Below are positions 49,481-60,739 of a DNA stretch of 64,000 nucleotides, in pieces. Position 1 is the first letter of the stretch, and each line of letters starts with the position of its first letter. The notes beneath the pieces were generated by a model that was not told where the DNA came from, made no database searches, and was given only the letters and a program-made list of their open reading frames with translations. This stretch comes from Sycobia sp. Sy_11. Lineage: Eukaryota > Arthropoda > Insecta > Hymenoptera > Epichrysomallidae. Location: positions 765,501 through 829,500 of the forward strand of contig JACCIC010000211.1 in the NCBI GenBank assembly GCA_018907035.1, given 5' to 3'. The translations under genes were made by a program, and so were the position numbers.

Positions 49481-49603
49481 TCCATGGTATTTTTAGATAT
49501 ATACATTAAAGGGCTCCTGGACTTTATCCTAACAAAGGCACCGAGCAAATATTTTTCTATTTACTCGGACGACTCTGCCGTTTTAATGAGTTTAAATCTA
49601 ATT
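49436..49603 (+). pseudogene. Possible RT motif relic (weak)
   Basis: VFLDIYIKGLLDFILTKAP, then SKYFSIYSDDSAVL, resembles the LFxIYINDLPD...YADDTAVL part of non-LTR reverse transcriptases, with the YxDD catalytic pair present. The preceding GVPQGS motif is not recognisable beyond a possible Gly-Val. Short enough to be chance. Confidence 0.22.
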
Positions 49604-49633
49604 TGATTTTCTTTCACGCCCGTAAGTCTTTAG

Positions 49634-49635
<2 letters not shown>

Positions 49636-49686
<51 letters not shown>
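49636..49686. repeat. (TA)n microsatellite
   Basis: About 25 TA units. Confidence 0.97.
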
Positions 49687-49693
<7 letters not shown>

Positions 49694-49699
49694 TAATTA

Positions 49700-50180
49700 T
49701 CTATACATGTATATATTTTTTATTTCAAAAATGAGATCCTTTTCGAAATCCGCTGGGCACGCGTTTAACTGCTTCCGTCGACGGGCTGGGAAAGCGAAAA
49801 ACTCATTAAGGCTCTTCGGTAATATATAATTATCTAATACAAATAACATTAACGTTCTATAATCGCGATAGTATAATTATTACTCCGAATATGGTGAGCG
49901 TACGAATGTTTAATGCAAATATGTGAATCCTACGTAATTTCAATTACGTTAGAGGGCAACGATGTACGCAATACCTTTAAGTACATATTTCAGTGTTAAA
50001 ATTTATTTTTACTCTTTATTTATATACCGCACGCATTATACATATTTATATCCGAAATTCAATGAGAGAATCTCAGAATTGCCAATCTCACTTCTTGTCT
50101 TATATTAATCTGTTATAAGTTGCGGAATTCATTCCTTTTTTGATCGGCTTGCATAAGTATATAAATCCACTCTCGTGGAC
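49700..50180. other. AT-rich gap
   Basis: Nothing recognised. Confidence 0.5.

Positions 50181-50189
<9 letters not shown>

Positions 50190-50233
<44 letters not shown>
50190..50233. repeat. (TA)n microsatellite
   Basis: About 22 TA units. Confidence 0.97.
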
Positions 50234-50237
<4 letters not shown>

Positions 50238-50249
50238 GGCTTTTTCCAA

Positions 50250-50740
50250 CCTGTGCGCGCGCTCCTAACGAAGAATTTATTAAAGGGAAGGTTGGAAAAA
50301 AGAGACAAATTTCCCCAACTGTTTGAATGATTTTGCAATGCAGATTACTCACGCACGAGGTTTCAGAGGGAGGGAAACACTTTGGACCTTGAACAGTTTT
50401 AAGTTTATTATCCAAATTATGCGACGAATCCATTAGTGCGACTTCTCCTCTTCACTTTTCCCAGGATTCGTTGATTTTTTTCAACAGAACAACAAAAATA
50501 ACTTCAAAAACTCCGGCGTACTTATAACTATCTCATAAAATTACTCTTGTTCGAATTGTCAAAAGTTACAATAACTTCAGCAACACCAATCAGACGGAGA
50601 TAATGCACAACAATAAAGTTCATTGTTGTTTTTCTTTATCGCTCATCAACAATGCTCAATCTTTCGAAATAGAAAAAGGGCAAGAGTGGCTGGTTTTTTT
50701 TTGTTTTTTTTTTTTTTTGTGAAATTGCGCAGCTTAACGA
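50250..50740. other. Mixed gap without a recognised gene
   Basis: Ends in two T runs near 50694-50720; a small AACAAT/ATTGTT inverted repeat lies near 50612. Confidence 0.45.
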
Positions 50741-50999
50741 AGCAGATCGCACGAGATCCCGGCGCAATTAGTACAAGCTCCCCAAACGCAAAGTAGTAAA
50801 ACACAATGTCGGTCGCTTCTTTCAAAGCTCCTCCGCAATCTCAAAGCCGCGCCGCGCGGCCGGCGGCCGCCCCTCGTCCCGCGCATAATTCCGCGCATTC
50901 ATTTCCAAAGTAAACGGGAGCCTTTAAATCCTCTAAAGTTTTCTGTATATATATATATAAATATGCAAACCCGGTCTGTATGAAGTTCTCTTTCTTTTC

Positions 51000-51030
<31 letters not shown>
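51000..51030. repeat. (TC)n microsatellite
   Basis: About 15 TC units with one TTTC. Confidence 0.93.
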
Positions 51031-51031
<1 letters not shown>

Positions 51032-51199
51032 ATAATTCATATTTTGCTAAAATTTCCGCCGCGCACAAGGGTCCGATTCTCCAGCAACAATAAAACAGAG
51101 AAACGTCATAAGCTTTTGCGCTTAAGGCCTTAATTGAAAATATTGCAGCTGCGTGAAGAAAGGCCGTAAAACGACGGAGCGCCGACTCGCGTCGGAGTA

Positions 51200-51201
51200 G
51201 C

Positions 51202-51229
<28 letters not shown>
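51200..51229. repeat. (GA)n microsatellite
   Basis: About 14 GA units. Confidence 0.94.
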
Positions 51230-51232
<3 letters not shown>

Positions 51233-51505
51233 GAGACAGAAAAAAAAACAATACGACGACGGCGAGCAAGGGGGGAGGGGGAGCGAAGGTTGGTTTCCCG
51301 GTTAGCTCTATCACTTGAGCTTTTCCTCAAACGTCGCGCGGCGCGCGCGCCCGCGCAGAGGTTGATTCGCTTGCCTCGGCTCGCGTGTTATTCGCCCCTC
51401 CCCGCCCGCCCCACCTTCACCCGCGGTAAATTAGATTCTTATCCTTGGTGCGCACCCCCTCCAGCCCTTCTCCCCTCTTGGGCCTGCGGCTCGCGCGGTA
51501 AGCGC

Positions 51506-51548
51506 TATATATAGAAGTTGCGGTGCGTTCGCGGTGACTTTTCAGTGC
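51506..51548 (+). promoter_or_regulatory. Candidate core promoter, TATATATAG and TCAGTGCG
   Basis: CTATATATAG (51505-51514) is followed by TTTTCAGTGCG with the initiator A at 51544. TCAGT is the arthropod Inr core, and it sits in a CpG-rich patch. The TATA-to-Inr distance is 31 to 38 nt depending on the register of the TA run, which is at or slightly beyond the usual range. A (GA)n array begins 15 nt downstream of the Inr. Confidence 0.3.
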
Positions 51549-51558
51549 GACGTAGATT

Positions 51559-51584
51559 TCAGAGAGAGAGAGAGAGAGAGAGAG
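51559..51584. repeat. (GA)n microsatellite
   Basis: About 13 GA units just downstream of the promoter-like element. Confidence 0.93.
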
Positions 51585-51739
51585 AACGAAAGAGTGAGAG
51601 AGAGGGGGTGAGGGGCTAAAGTGTAAATGAAGAAAGAATCAGAGGATTCGGTTGGAGGCTATTGAGATGGAAGCGTGCGAGGCGCTAATTGATCCGAGGA
51701 TGCGAACGTATGCATTTCGTGAATTGGCCGGATTGTTTA

Positions 51740-53600
51740 AAGGATATATAATAATTAGGTGTATAACTTCATATTTCCATTTAAGTCCAATACATGCTAA
51801 TCTTCTGTATTTATGTAATTAATTTAATGATAAACAACTATTACAATATAATTATATTACAACAGTTGAAGACGTGATATTTTATCCGTAATGGGCAAAC
51901 TCTTTATACAATAAGAAATTTTAAAGTATTTCTTCTAAATTTATGAAAATATTGAATATATTCTCGAAACTTGTAAATATCCAAATTTATTTTAAATAAT
52001 CGGTTCAACAACGAATAAGATTTCGTACCTACATCTTTCTCAAGCGAGTTGAAAAATAAAATAATATCAAACATTTTATGTAACAGCGCATGAAAACGAG
52101 CATAATGAAATTATGCTTTGTATTATTGGAATTTCGCGTTTCTTTAATATGTATAAGAAAAAAAACAAAATTTTTTGACGACTTCTCGATAGAAATACTA
52201 GTAAAGTCGTTGAAATTTCGATAAATGTACAACATGTCGACAAAAGTAATTCGTGAATAGGTAACAAAATTTTTTTTTATTTGGCAATAATACGCCTTTA
52301 TCGCGTTTACCGTGGAGAAGCGGGAAAAATAAATTTACACATTTACTTGCACAATTTCATTCTGCGCATTAACTGAAAACTCTCGACGGGAAATGCGAAA
52401 GCAGTATATAAAATACCGAATATATCGAAATCCTTTTTAGCATTTATAATTCAAAAACACAAGCTAATAATTTAAAACTCGCATTATATTGAAATTTTTG
52501 AAAATTTTTGATAAAATTTCGCATGGAATATTGATACAATCTAAATTCTTTACTCCGAAAGTATTTTCAATAAAAATACGATACATTCATATACCATGTT
52601 ATATATTATCGTTAAACTACATGTTCAGGCTATACTTTGAAATGTGTGAAATAATTATAAATTAAAGGAATATATTTAACAGTGAGTATTGAATTGTTAA
52701 ATATTACTCAAACTTTTTTATTACTAATTTCTTGATTTATATGTATAATAATTGTCCTATATATTACATTAGAAATGCAATATGTTATGCAAGTAAATAG
52801 TTTAAATATGATTTGAATACACAATTACGTGCCTGATTGAATGTACTATATATGAGATTCAGTTTTACAGCTATGGTACAATATTATAATTTATAAAAGA
52901 AATTAAAATCTAGGTGTCAATTAAAGTTTTTCATATGTTGTGAAAAAATCGTAAGGTTAAATACAAATAATAAAAGTATGAGAAATAGTGATAAAATAGA
53001 CTTCTAGTAATAAATTTTGTTATATGCTGAAATTTACCAATTTAATTAAAAATTTTATCACTATTATATATTATTTTTAGTTTAATTCGTTGGTTGAAGT
53101 AATTTTTGTATGGGTCTATATACAAAAGTAACACGTTTATTTCTTTTATAATTTATGTTGTTTAATAAAGATAAAAATAAAGATAAGACTAAGAAATCTA
53201 ACTACTTTGACGCATGCATGCGTATACGATTTTTGAAACAGTATAGACATATTTCATAGAAAATGTCAACGGAATTGGTATGTATACATATATACAGTTA
53301 ATTTATTAACACCTTCCTTTAGAATTTCTACGTAGGACAAAATCATATCTTGATCTTCGTATCTGTTGAGTCTTAAGGAAATACTGATTCAATGTATATG
53401 CATACATTCACCTTTCTCGGATTGAATTAACGAGCGCGGACATGATTATATTTTGTTTCTCGAACGTGTCTACATTTATTAAACTTTAGAGGTAGATGGT
53501 GTCGTGATGCGGATAAGATGGACTCGAACAAGATGGACATTTCCTTAGATTTACGAATTTCATCATAGGTAGAGATACTCGGAATAAATTAATACCGTTA
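51740..53600. other. AT-rich stretch without a recognised gene
   Basis: No relic or array recognised. A short frame (KMDSNKMDISLDLRISS) near 53515-53570 ends at a TAG that touches a GTAGAG donor-like site. Confidence 0.5.
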
Positions 53601-53652
53601 GGTTATCGATTCAAAAGTGTACATAAAACAATATACATTACATTTATTACAG

Positions 53653-53754
53653 AAGTTATCAGAACGGATTCATTCAAGTGCATTCAAGCATGAAAAACAG
53701 ATTGTGCTTTGGTCAAATGTAACGCATAATCAATGCACGAATAACGAAGATGCA
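53653..53754 (+). CDS. Candidate internal exon A (34 codons), unrecognised
   Basis: Acceptor ACATTTATTACAG ends at 53652; donor GTAAGTGA starts at 53755. The 102-nt segment is exactly 34 open codons in phase 0, beginning KLSERIHSSAFKHEKQ and ending THNQCTNNEDA, with one NVT glycosylation-type site. Upstream the frame stays open for about 16 more codons, so the true left edge could differ, and there is no in-frame ATG. It is placed first of three exon-like segments. The intron to exon B would be 83 nt with a TAATTAAC branch-point-like element and a T-rich tract. Confidence 0.3.
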
Positions 53755-53837
53755 GTAAGTGAATTGTGCACGAATCGATGTGCCTTTCAATAATTAACGA
53801 CGCGAGTCTTTTGTTTTTCGTAGCGTACAGTATATAG

Positions 53838-53980
53838 GTGAATTATTTGTCACACGGTGCGACGCCCAGTCGACAGTCCGATAGTTCTGACGTGGATTAT
53901 TCAAAACGGTCTGAGCCCCGACGCGAAAGTATTTTGTATGGGCTTCACGATTTATTAAATGAGTTACGTGGTCATTTTCG
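53838..53980 (+). CDS. Candidate internal exon B (47 codons plus 2 nt), unrecognised
   Basis: Bounded on the right by GTAAGTAAGG at 53981, close to the ideal donor. Reading through that donor gives an immediate in-frame stop (CGG TAA). On the left the frame is closed by a TAG at 53835-53837, which forms the acceptor AG of TATATAG. Two other AGs shortly before make the acceptor choice unusual. The open frame has a balanced, protein-like composition, with SRQSDSSDVDYSKRS followed by PRRESILYGLHDLLNELRG. That is an acidic/serine segment, then a probable amphipathic helix. The other two frames contain stops. No family recognised. Confidence 0.42.
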
Positions 53981-54448
53981 GTAAGTAAGGTCTATATAAG
54001 ATCAATCGCTTTTTTTTAAGACGAAGACCACCATCGACTTCTTTTTAATCTAAAAATAGATTCGATACACGTTAGCCATGTATTCCTGATTTATTTACCG
54101 CATCGATCCTCTTATATGAAAAGATCGTGCAGTATTAATTTGCTGATAATGCTTTCCGCGCGCTTTAACTCATCCGCTGTTAGAATATCAGACGTTCAAG
54201 CTGCTCTTATTTGCTCATGCACGCGTAATATTAAATTGTATCATTGAATTGCATAATTGAACTAAGGATAATGGTTGGCGCTAGTTTAAACCTGGAAGTT
54301 CAAGCCAGCATTTCCTAATGATTAGGGCCTCGATTATACGGACTTATCCGTAAATGACGCGGTAACCAATTCAGTTAATGCAAATCTCATTGGCCCTAAT
54401 ACTACTATGTAACTGCGTGCATATTATTCGGATAATTAATAACATTAG

Positions 54449-54587
54449 GCATTATTCTCGGCTATTAAATAAATTCAAAGATCATTCTCAGGTTGAACAA
54501 ACCGAGGAGAAATTTTTCGACCCAGAATTGCCCAATAATACTCACTTAAATTTACTTCCTGTACAATTGTTACACGAGTCATTCTAA
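54449..54587 (+). CDS. Candidate terminal exon C (46 codons), unrecognised
   Basis: If the acceptor is the CATTAG ending at 54448 (with TAATTAATAAC as branch-point-like sequence), the first G completes the split Arg codon left by exon B. The frame then stays open to TAA at 54585-54587, starting HYSRLLNKFKDHSQ and ending LLPVQLLHESF. An ATTAAA polyadenylation-type hexamer lies near 54652. The B-C intron would be 468 nt. An alternative is that this is the tail of an unspliced frame starting at an ATG at 54378 with a hydrophobic, signal-peptide-like start (MQISLALILLCNC). The acceptor pyrimidine tract is weak. Confidence 0.33.
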
Positions 54588-54599
54588 TTATCATGCTAA

Positions 54600-55990
54600 T
54601 TATTTTAAATATGAAACTTAGTAAAAAAACATATAATTCATCACATCATTTATTAAAATATATAATTTATTTTCTTATCAATCCAAACTTTAAAACAGTG
54701 TCTTGATATTTACCTGAACTTATATAATTAAGGAGTTGTTAGAATTTAAGGAGAAAAAAATTTATTATTTCATATTCGGATTGATTCACTTTTCCGAGAC
54801 TCATTCATACAGGGAAAAAATACTAAATGTACAGAATTGACCAAATATTCGGTAATTTTATGCTTGTTTTAGGCGTTACGACTTACTGTACTCAGGTACA
54901 TAGGTGTCAACGAAACTTCAAAAAAGGGCCACACGTTTTTTTTCATGGCTCAACCAGTTTGCATCGTTTTATAGTCATGGAGAGTTTGTGACAAAATCAC
55001 AATAGGGTTCGCGCCTCGCAATATATGACCTGCACGATTAAATGAAGAGAGCACGTGCCACCATTGATCATTTTCAGTTATACGTGTGGATATTCTCTAC
55101 GCGTGTACATATAAATGTGTCCAATACGTACACAGACGAATTAATACATCGCTGGAGGATCGTACAGAGTCTGGCCAGAAGTTGATTTTCATGAAAGTAA
55201 TGTTTGTACCGAACAGCAGAGCGGTATATCTTGCATATTGATAGTTTTACAAACTTTATACTTTTAAAGTCTTACATAGTGCGACGTACAATTTATATGC
55301 AGGCTCTTGACGATCCCCTTTTCTTGAACAGAGAATGCAGAAAACTTTTTCCATCGATATGTATATTCGGGAAATCATCCTGTCATATTCTAGTACCCTG
55401 TATAGATTAAGGATGATTACTTATGTAAAAATGGCTATATATATATATATGATTCTTGTGATTGTAAATAGATGTATTATATACTTGATTGTGCGAATTT
55501 TTTTAGAGTAACCATATATATTTGGGCACAAATGATTCTGCAAACAGGTAAGCTGCACTGCCTTATAGTTGTTTCTTCTAATGAATCTGATAATTGAAAG
55601 TTCTCTTGCTAAATGCTACAGTTGCAAAACCTGTTGAATATAATTATTTTGGTGTAAAATTACAGTGAATTTCCATATTCTTATTATTCTAAAGTATTGC
55701 ATCTAAAGTATTGCTCCTGACAGTTTTCTGGATTCTTCTCCCTATACCGATTCACACGAGCATGGATTTTCTCAGTAGATAGCCTGAAACACTCACGCCA
55801 AATTTACAATTCAGCCAAGTACCATATGCATTAGAACGAGCACCTTTATCTCATACTTTATTCGATATTCTGATCGGTCTCGCAGCATCGAATAATTGTA
55901 ATCGCGTTTTTCGTCACAAGCGCTCGAACAATATAGGCCTGTGTAACTGCATCGAACAAAGAGTCGAAAAATAACTTTCGAAAAATCGTT
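54600..55990. other. AT-rich stretch without a recognised gene
   Basis: A 68-codon plus-strand frame at 55204-55410 is unrecognised; a short TA run lies near 55437. Confidence 0.45.
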
Positions 55991-56997
55991 TTTCAAAAGA
56001 AATTTCGCGACAACGCGCGAAACGAAAATGGCTCGATTGATAAAATCAGTTGTTTTTGTTCTTTTTTTTTTGTTAGTGCCTCCCCACTTACAGAGGATGA
56101 CAAAGAAAGCGCGTGCCCTTGCATACTGCGTATATAGTTTATGAAACCATTTATATAAAGCAGTACAATATGCACGTACGGGCGCGCGGGCGTCGGAACG
56201 TGCAGGCGCACGCAGGATGAACAATTTGCATTCTTCCCTTTCATATTCGAACTTCTGCCTACGCCGCCGATATAAATACGCGGTGAGCGCAAGCGCACAA
56301 TGCGCATTTTTCGAACGTCGTATTATTGCCATCGGTTCGCGAGCAATCGTAATAATTTGTTGCTGGTTTTTTTTTATATGCTTACAAACAAAAAGAAAAA
56401 ACGAAAAACGAAAAAAGAAAGAAATCCGTTGTCGAGCAGCAGACGCTCTCTACATTCCTAAGCCAATGCTATAAGGAGAGTGATGGGAACAGTAGTAAAA
56501 TTTAACGATATCGATGATCGTGTTAAACCACCCCCCTACCATATCCCCTCGTAAATGCGGTCGGCCGCAAAATTCGCAATGGCGCAACGCGCAGCCATGT
56601 CATTGAAAGGGAGGTCTTGAAAAAAAAAGCCCGATAGTCCTCCGAACGATAATCCGTTAAGAATAAAAATTCGTACCCCTCCCCTCCCTCTTTTTTTCTC
56701 CTCCGTCGCGCGGTCGCCCCCACTTCCGAGCCCAACGCGCGTAAAAATCGGCAGGAAATAAATACCGATATCAAAAAGTTCTCGTAAACGCCCGGAAAGA
56801 GACGCTGCAAATGCGCGGGCGTCGCGAGAGATTCCTCGGCGCGTTATATTACATATAGAACGAGGGCGCGCGTAACAATGCGACTGGGAAGGGGGGGTGG
56901 GAAACAATGCTCAGGCGGAACGACGAACGCGGGCCTCGCGCGTTATCGTTTCAGCAGCCCCTGCCCCGCAACAATACACAATGGTTCTCTTGTAAAA

Positions 56998-57000
<3 letters not shown>

Positions 57001-57053
<53 letters not shown>
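57001..57053. repeat. Compound (TA)n-(TG)n microsatellite
   Basis: About 21 TA units, then five TG units. Confidence 0.97.
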
Positions 57054-57255
57054 ACATCCACAAAGATCGTGAACAGTCGTCGTTTTATTGAATATCACGG
57101 TACGGGTGCTTCAGTATATGTACGCACGCATATATACAAGGCCGTGACCATGATTGAATAAAATCTCGTGACGAATAAGGGAAAGTCAAGCTATGAGGGA
57201 GGGAGTGAAAAGCTGGACGCGCACCTCTCTACCGCTCATCGGAACTCGCGATTTT

Positions 57256-57258
57256 CTC

Positions 57259-57302
<44 letters not shown>
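57256..57302. repeat. (TC)n microsatellite
   Basis: About 20 TC units after two TCTG variants. Confidence 0.96.
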
Positions 57303-57464
57303 ATAAATACAATTTCTAATTCTAATTCTAATTCTCTTTCTCTCTCTGTCTCTATCGTTCTCTCTGTCTCTTTGACTGGATGCGCTTCACGCGATAAAAA
57401 GTAGCATCCGGAGGAACGGAGAGAGAGGGAGAATATATTGACGGCGCGCGATCGCGTAACTATC

Positions 57465-57469
<5 letters not shown>

Positions 57470-57512
<43 letters not shown>
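57470..57512. repeat. (TA)n microsatellite
   Basis: About 21 TA units. Confidence 0.97.
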
Positions 57513-57513
<1 letters not shown>

Positions 57514-57780
57514 GAAATCCGTCGCGTGCGGAAGAACAGCGTGTGCGCGCAGGGAATTCAGAGGAGGCGGAGGACGAGGGGATATAACGGCTATGCGGCG
57601 ACTCTTGCGCGCGAGCGCGTGTTTTAAATTCGACGAATCTTGAGCTGCGCCCGCCGCCGAACTTTGCGAATAAACATTGACGTAATGGCAGTTTTATAGT
57701 GATTTTATTCCGGCGGCGCGCGGGTACTGGGCAATGATGCGCGACCCGTAAACAAGGCTACGAGATTCGATTCCTCCTTT

Positions 57781-57801
57781 GTATATATATATATATATAT
57801 A
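57781..57801. repeat. (TA)n microsatellite, short
   Basis: About ten TA units, followed by a TTC/TCC-rich pyrimidine tract to about 57960. Confidence 0.9.
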
Positions 57802-58156
57802 CCCATGTCTGGATCGTCTGAGCGAGCCCTCTTCTTCTCCCTCTTTTTCTTTTTCTTCTTCTTTTATACCGTATTCGCTTGCCGATTTAATATTGGTCCC
57901 TCTTCTTCTGTCTTTCCTTTTTACACTCATCCTCTCTCTTCCTCTCCCTCTCTCTTTCTCTTACCTTCCATCGGCAATGGGACTAATTATAATAACGAGG
58001 GTACGGGATTGTAAAACACGGAGGATTTTTAAAGTGCTGGGAGCGCTGCACGATATTTGGCTCATTAGTATATAGTTAGAAATATTTACTGCCATGATCT
58101 CGCGACTCACCGATCGTATACACATACACGTATATATGGCATTCTGCACTTCTTAA

Positions 58157-58158
<2 letters not shown>

Positions 58159-58199
<41 letters not shown>
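58159..58199. repeat. (TA)n microsatellite
   Basis: About 20 TA units. Confidence 0.96.
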
Positions 58200-58202
<3 letters not shown>

Positions 58203-58379
58203 TCGTAAAGGTTTATTGAGAGATCTCGTTGATAAAGCGTCGTCTCTACGCTGACAAATCCATATACAGTTTTCTGATCTATGTTATACTTTACGACTCG
58301 ACTGTATGGGAATAACGAGCATACGTGAAATTTTAAATTATTAATATCGTGAGAGGATTGCGAATGCATAAATTTATCG

Positions 58380-59110
58380 CGTACTTTAAAATATAAATGT
58401 ACAGAGCGGATTTATTTAATTAACCTAATGAAGGATATTCCGCCGACACAGTGCCCGATAATTAAGATTTTATTATAAATAGATTACATTTATTATTCGT
58501 TTAGTAGATAATTTTTTTTAAGTCTTGACGCAATTTAGTATAATGCAGGCCAATTATTATAATTTTGTAAAGTAAACGTATAAAAAATTTCATCTCTGCT
58601 TTCTGCATTTAAAGGCACTGTATCTGAAATTTAAATCAGCTTGGATAACTTTAAATAGTTAATAGAATTTTAAATAATATTCAAAAAATCGCAAAAAATT
58701 ACGTAAGGCTCGAAACATAATTTTAAGAAGTTAAAAGAGAAGATTTTCTGACTTGCACAACAAATGGTGTTTACGTATTTTCTTCTTCTTTGTTGTTTTT
58801 TATTGTTTAATTAAAAAAGCTTCAAAACTTGAAGCAATTGAGAAGAAATTATATAAAAAGGTTTAGAAAATCCAGCAAAATATCAAAACTGATAATTCGA
58901 AAAGATGCTATTATTATTGGCCTTATCGAAGTCTTAATCATTGCTTGTATCCACAAATTCCTCCAATCCATCCAGGTAATCATGATTTGTTAAGACTCCG
59001 TTATACAATTAAATGTTATAAATTATAATTTATTTCTAAAATATCAGGTAATTGCATAGGTATATATTTAAACAATGAAAATACAGTTCAATAAAGAACT
59101 AGAAACTTTA
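58380..59110. other. AT-rich gap without a recognised gene
   Basis: Nothing recognised before the LINE relic begins. Its 5' part may extend here but is not legible. Confidence 0.45.
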
Positions 59111-59680
59111 AAAAAAGGACTAAAATTTAATCATAAACGTCAGTCGAGCATTTAAATAATTTACAAATTCTATTTTGCAATACGCTTAGTGTTCAAAAAC
59201 AAGAAGAAGACTACAGAAGTTACTGAATAACATAGATATCTTTGTGTTTGCAGAAACATAGCTTTCTACAAATACAAAACGAAATTCCAGCTTCCAATAT
59301 CAAGCTTCCAGATAATTAAACAGAACAGGAACTAAGGTCACGAGTGTGGTATACTACTCCTAACTGAAAAAAAATTCAACCCTAATGAACTATTCTATCT
59401 CAAAAATACCAAAAATTCTAAGATCTATAAAATCAAAAAAACAATACGAACACACATCTAAGTAATATTGCCCGCTATAAATCACCAGTAAATATCTATT
59501 GGAAAACGAATGGGATAATATAATAATGGGATATTATAAAGTAGCATACGTCAAGAATATAAGCGGGCATCGCGTCTACTAGAAATACACTTCTTCCGAT
59601 ATTAATGGTAAACGATTTTTAAATTCTACTGACAAAAATCATCTATGGATATATAATACAAAATTGAACACACGGATATA

Positions 59681-59711
59681 CGAGAATGGTCACAGAAGTT
59701 CCTGGCCTGAC
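59681..59711. repeat. Left terminal inverted repeat of mariner
   Basis: Imperfect match to the complement of 60709-60739, preceded by TA at 59679-59680. Confidence 0.8.
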
Positions 59712-59815
59712 CTAGAGGTGGCAGTCGTTGCTGAAAAAATACCACTGTATTAGAAAGCCTCTAGAAAAATCTATAGAAAAATCTACAAAGCATATATCTC
59801 AAGTTTGAAGACGTC

Positions 59816-60635
59816 ATGATGTTTAGTATTTGTCTGACAGCCATTAATAGTGAACTTTTATTGAAAGGCCTCAGCGCAACCAATATAAAAGCTGAACTGG
59901 ACTCTACTCTGGATGAGACTGCTCCTTCGTTTGTCTCCAACTCCAACAGTTAAATATTGGGTAGCAAAGTTTAAACGAGGCCGTACGAGCTGCCGAGACG
60001 AGTATCGCAGTGGTCGACCAAACGTGGTGACGATTCCGGAAATGTTGAAGAAAATCCACAAAACGATATTGGATGATCGTCGACTGAAAGTGCACAAGGT
60101 AGCAGAGATGGTAGGCATTTCAAAAAGTTCGGTACACCGCATATTAACTGAAAATTTTGAGATGACAAAGCTGTGCACAAAATGGGTGCCGCGTTTGCTT
60201 ACAATGGAACAAAAACAGCGTCGTGAAGATGTTTCAGTTGAGTGTTTGGCAATGTTTCGCAAAAACAAAGCCGAATTTTTGCACGGTTTCATAACCATGG
60301 ATGAAACATGGGTCCACCACTTCACAGCCCGAAACAAAAGAACAATCAAAACAATGGAATTAAAAAAGGAGAACCGGCTCCAAAGAAGGCGAAGACCGTT
60401 CCATCAGCAGGCAAAGTTATGGCGTCGTATTTATGAGATACGTGTGGGGTAATTTTGATTGACTATCTTGAAAAAGGAAAAACTATCAACGGCGAGTACT
60501 ACGCGAACTTATTGCAACGTTTGAGCGAAAAAATCCAGCAAAAATAGCCGCATTTGGTTAAAAAGAAAGTGTTGTTCCATCAAGAAATGCATTTGCTCAC
60601 ACAGTCGTTATTGAAATCCTCAAAATTAATGAATT
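59816..60635 (+). pseudogene. Mariner transposase relic
   Basis: Read in frame 2 from ATG 59816 (LLKGLSATNIKAELDSTL) to a stop at 59951. It then continues in frame 3 (TVKYWVAKFKRGRTSCRDE, the HTH linker, and ISKSSVHRILTENF) through KWVPRLLTMEQKQRRE to ITMDETWVHHF, where the first catalytic Asp (60300-60302) is intact. A frame change near 60361 returns to frame 2 (PAPKKAKTVPSAGKVMAS). A TGA at 60434 replaces the usual Trp, a TAG follows at 60545, and a one-base loss near 60585 destroys the HQDNA motif with the second catalytic Asp. The PPYSPDLAPSDF region with the third Asp is missing altogether: the frame jumps from about ILKINEL to the C-terminal GDYFEN-like end. It is inactive. The sequence type differs from the 13.7-kb mariner. 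Confidence 0.85.
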
Positions 60636-60708
60636 AATGAATTAAAGAAAGGAGATTATTTCGAAAATTAAATATATTTTTTTTTACAAAAGTTCTTGAG
60701 TTTTATTT

Positions 60709-60739
60709 GTTGGGCCAGGTACTTCTGGGACCACCCCTG
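60709..60739. repeat. Right terminal inverted repeat of mariner
   Basis: Pairs with 59681-59711; followed by TA at 60740-60741. Confidence 0.8.

Larger units (their letters stand above)
50750..51720. other. CpG-rich block with promoter-like element
   Basis: GC-rich with three short TC/GA arrays and a TATA/Inr-like pair near 51506-51546. Overlapping open frames on both strands have no recognisable domain. Confidence 0.4.
56130..57780. other. CpG-rich block with TA, TG and TC arrays
   Basis: GC-rich. The 173-codon minus-strand frame at 55811-56332 has drifting composition and no domain. Near 57310-57335 is a short (TAATTC)3 hexamer repeat. Confidence 0.45.
59681..60739 (+). mobile_element. 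Mariner transposon, internally deleted, nested in LINE
   Basis: About 1.06 kb bounded by TA on both sides, the mariner target duplication. The terminal inverted repeats are imperfect: CACAGAAGTTCCTGGCC near 59691 matches the complement of GGCCAGGTACTTCTGGG near 60714, with about 24 of 31 positions alike. Intact mariners are about 1.3 kb; the shortfall is an internal deletion in the transposase. It interrupts the endonuclease frame of a LINE, so it inserted after that element. Confidence 0.88.

Noticed and set aside
55811..56332. 173-codon minus-strand open frame
   Set aside because: Composition drifts from Arg/Ala-rich to Lys/Phe-rich with local GC, there is no domain or splice support, and another frame on the same strand is also open.
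56940..56993. Possible 37-nt exon between GTTTCAG and GTAAAAAT
   Set aside because: The donor is poor, it lies directly beside a TA array, and the peptide (QPLPRNNTQWFS) is too short to judge.
57310..57335. (TAATTC)n hexamer repeat as a telomere-like sequence
   Set aside because: Only about three units and not the insect TTAGG type.
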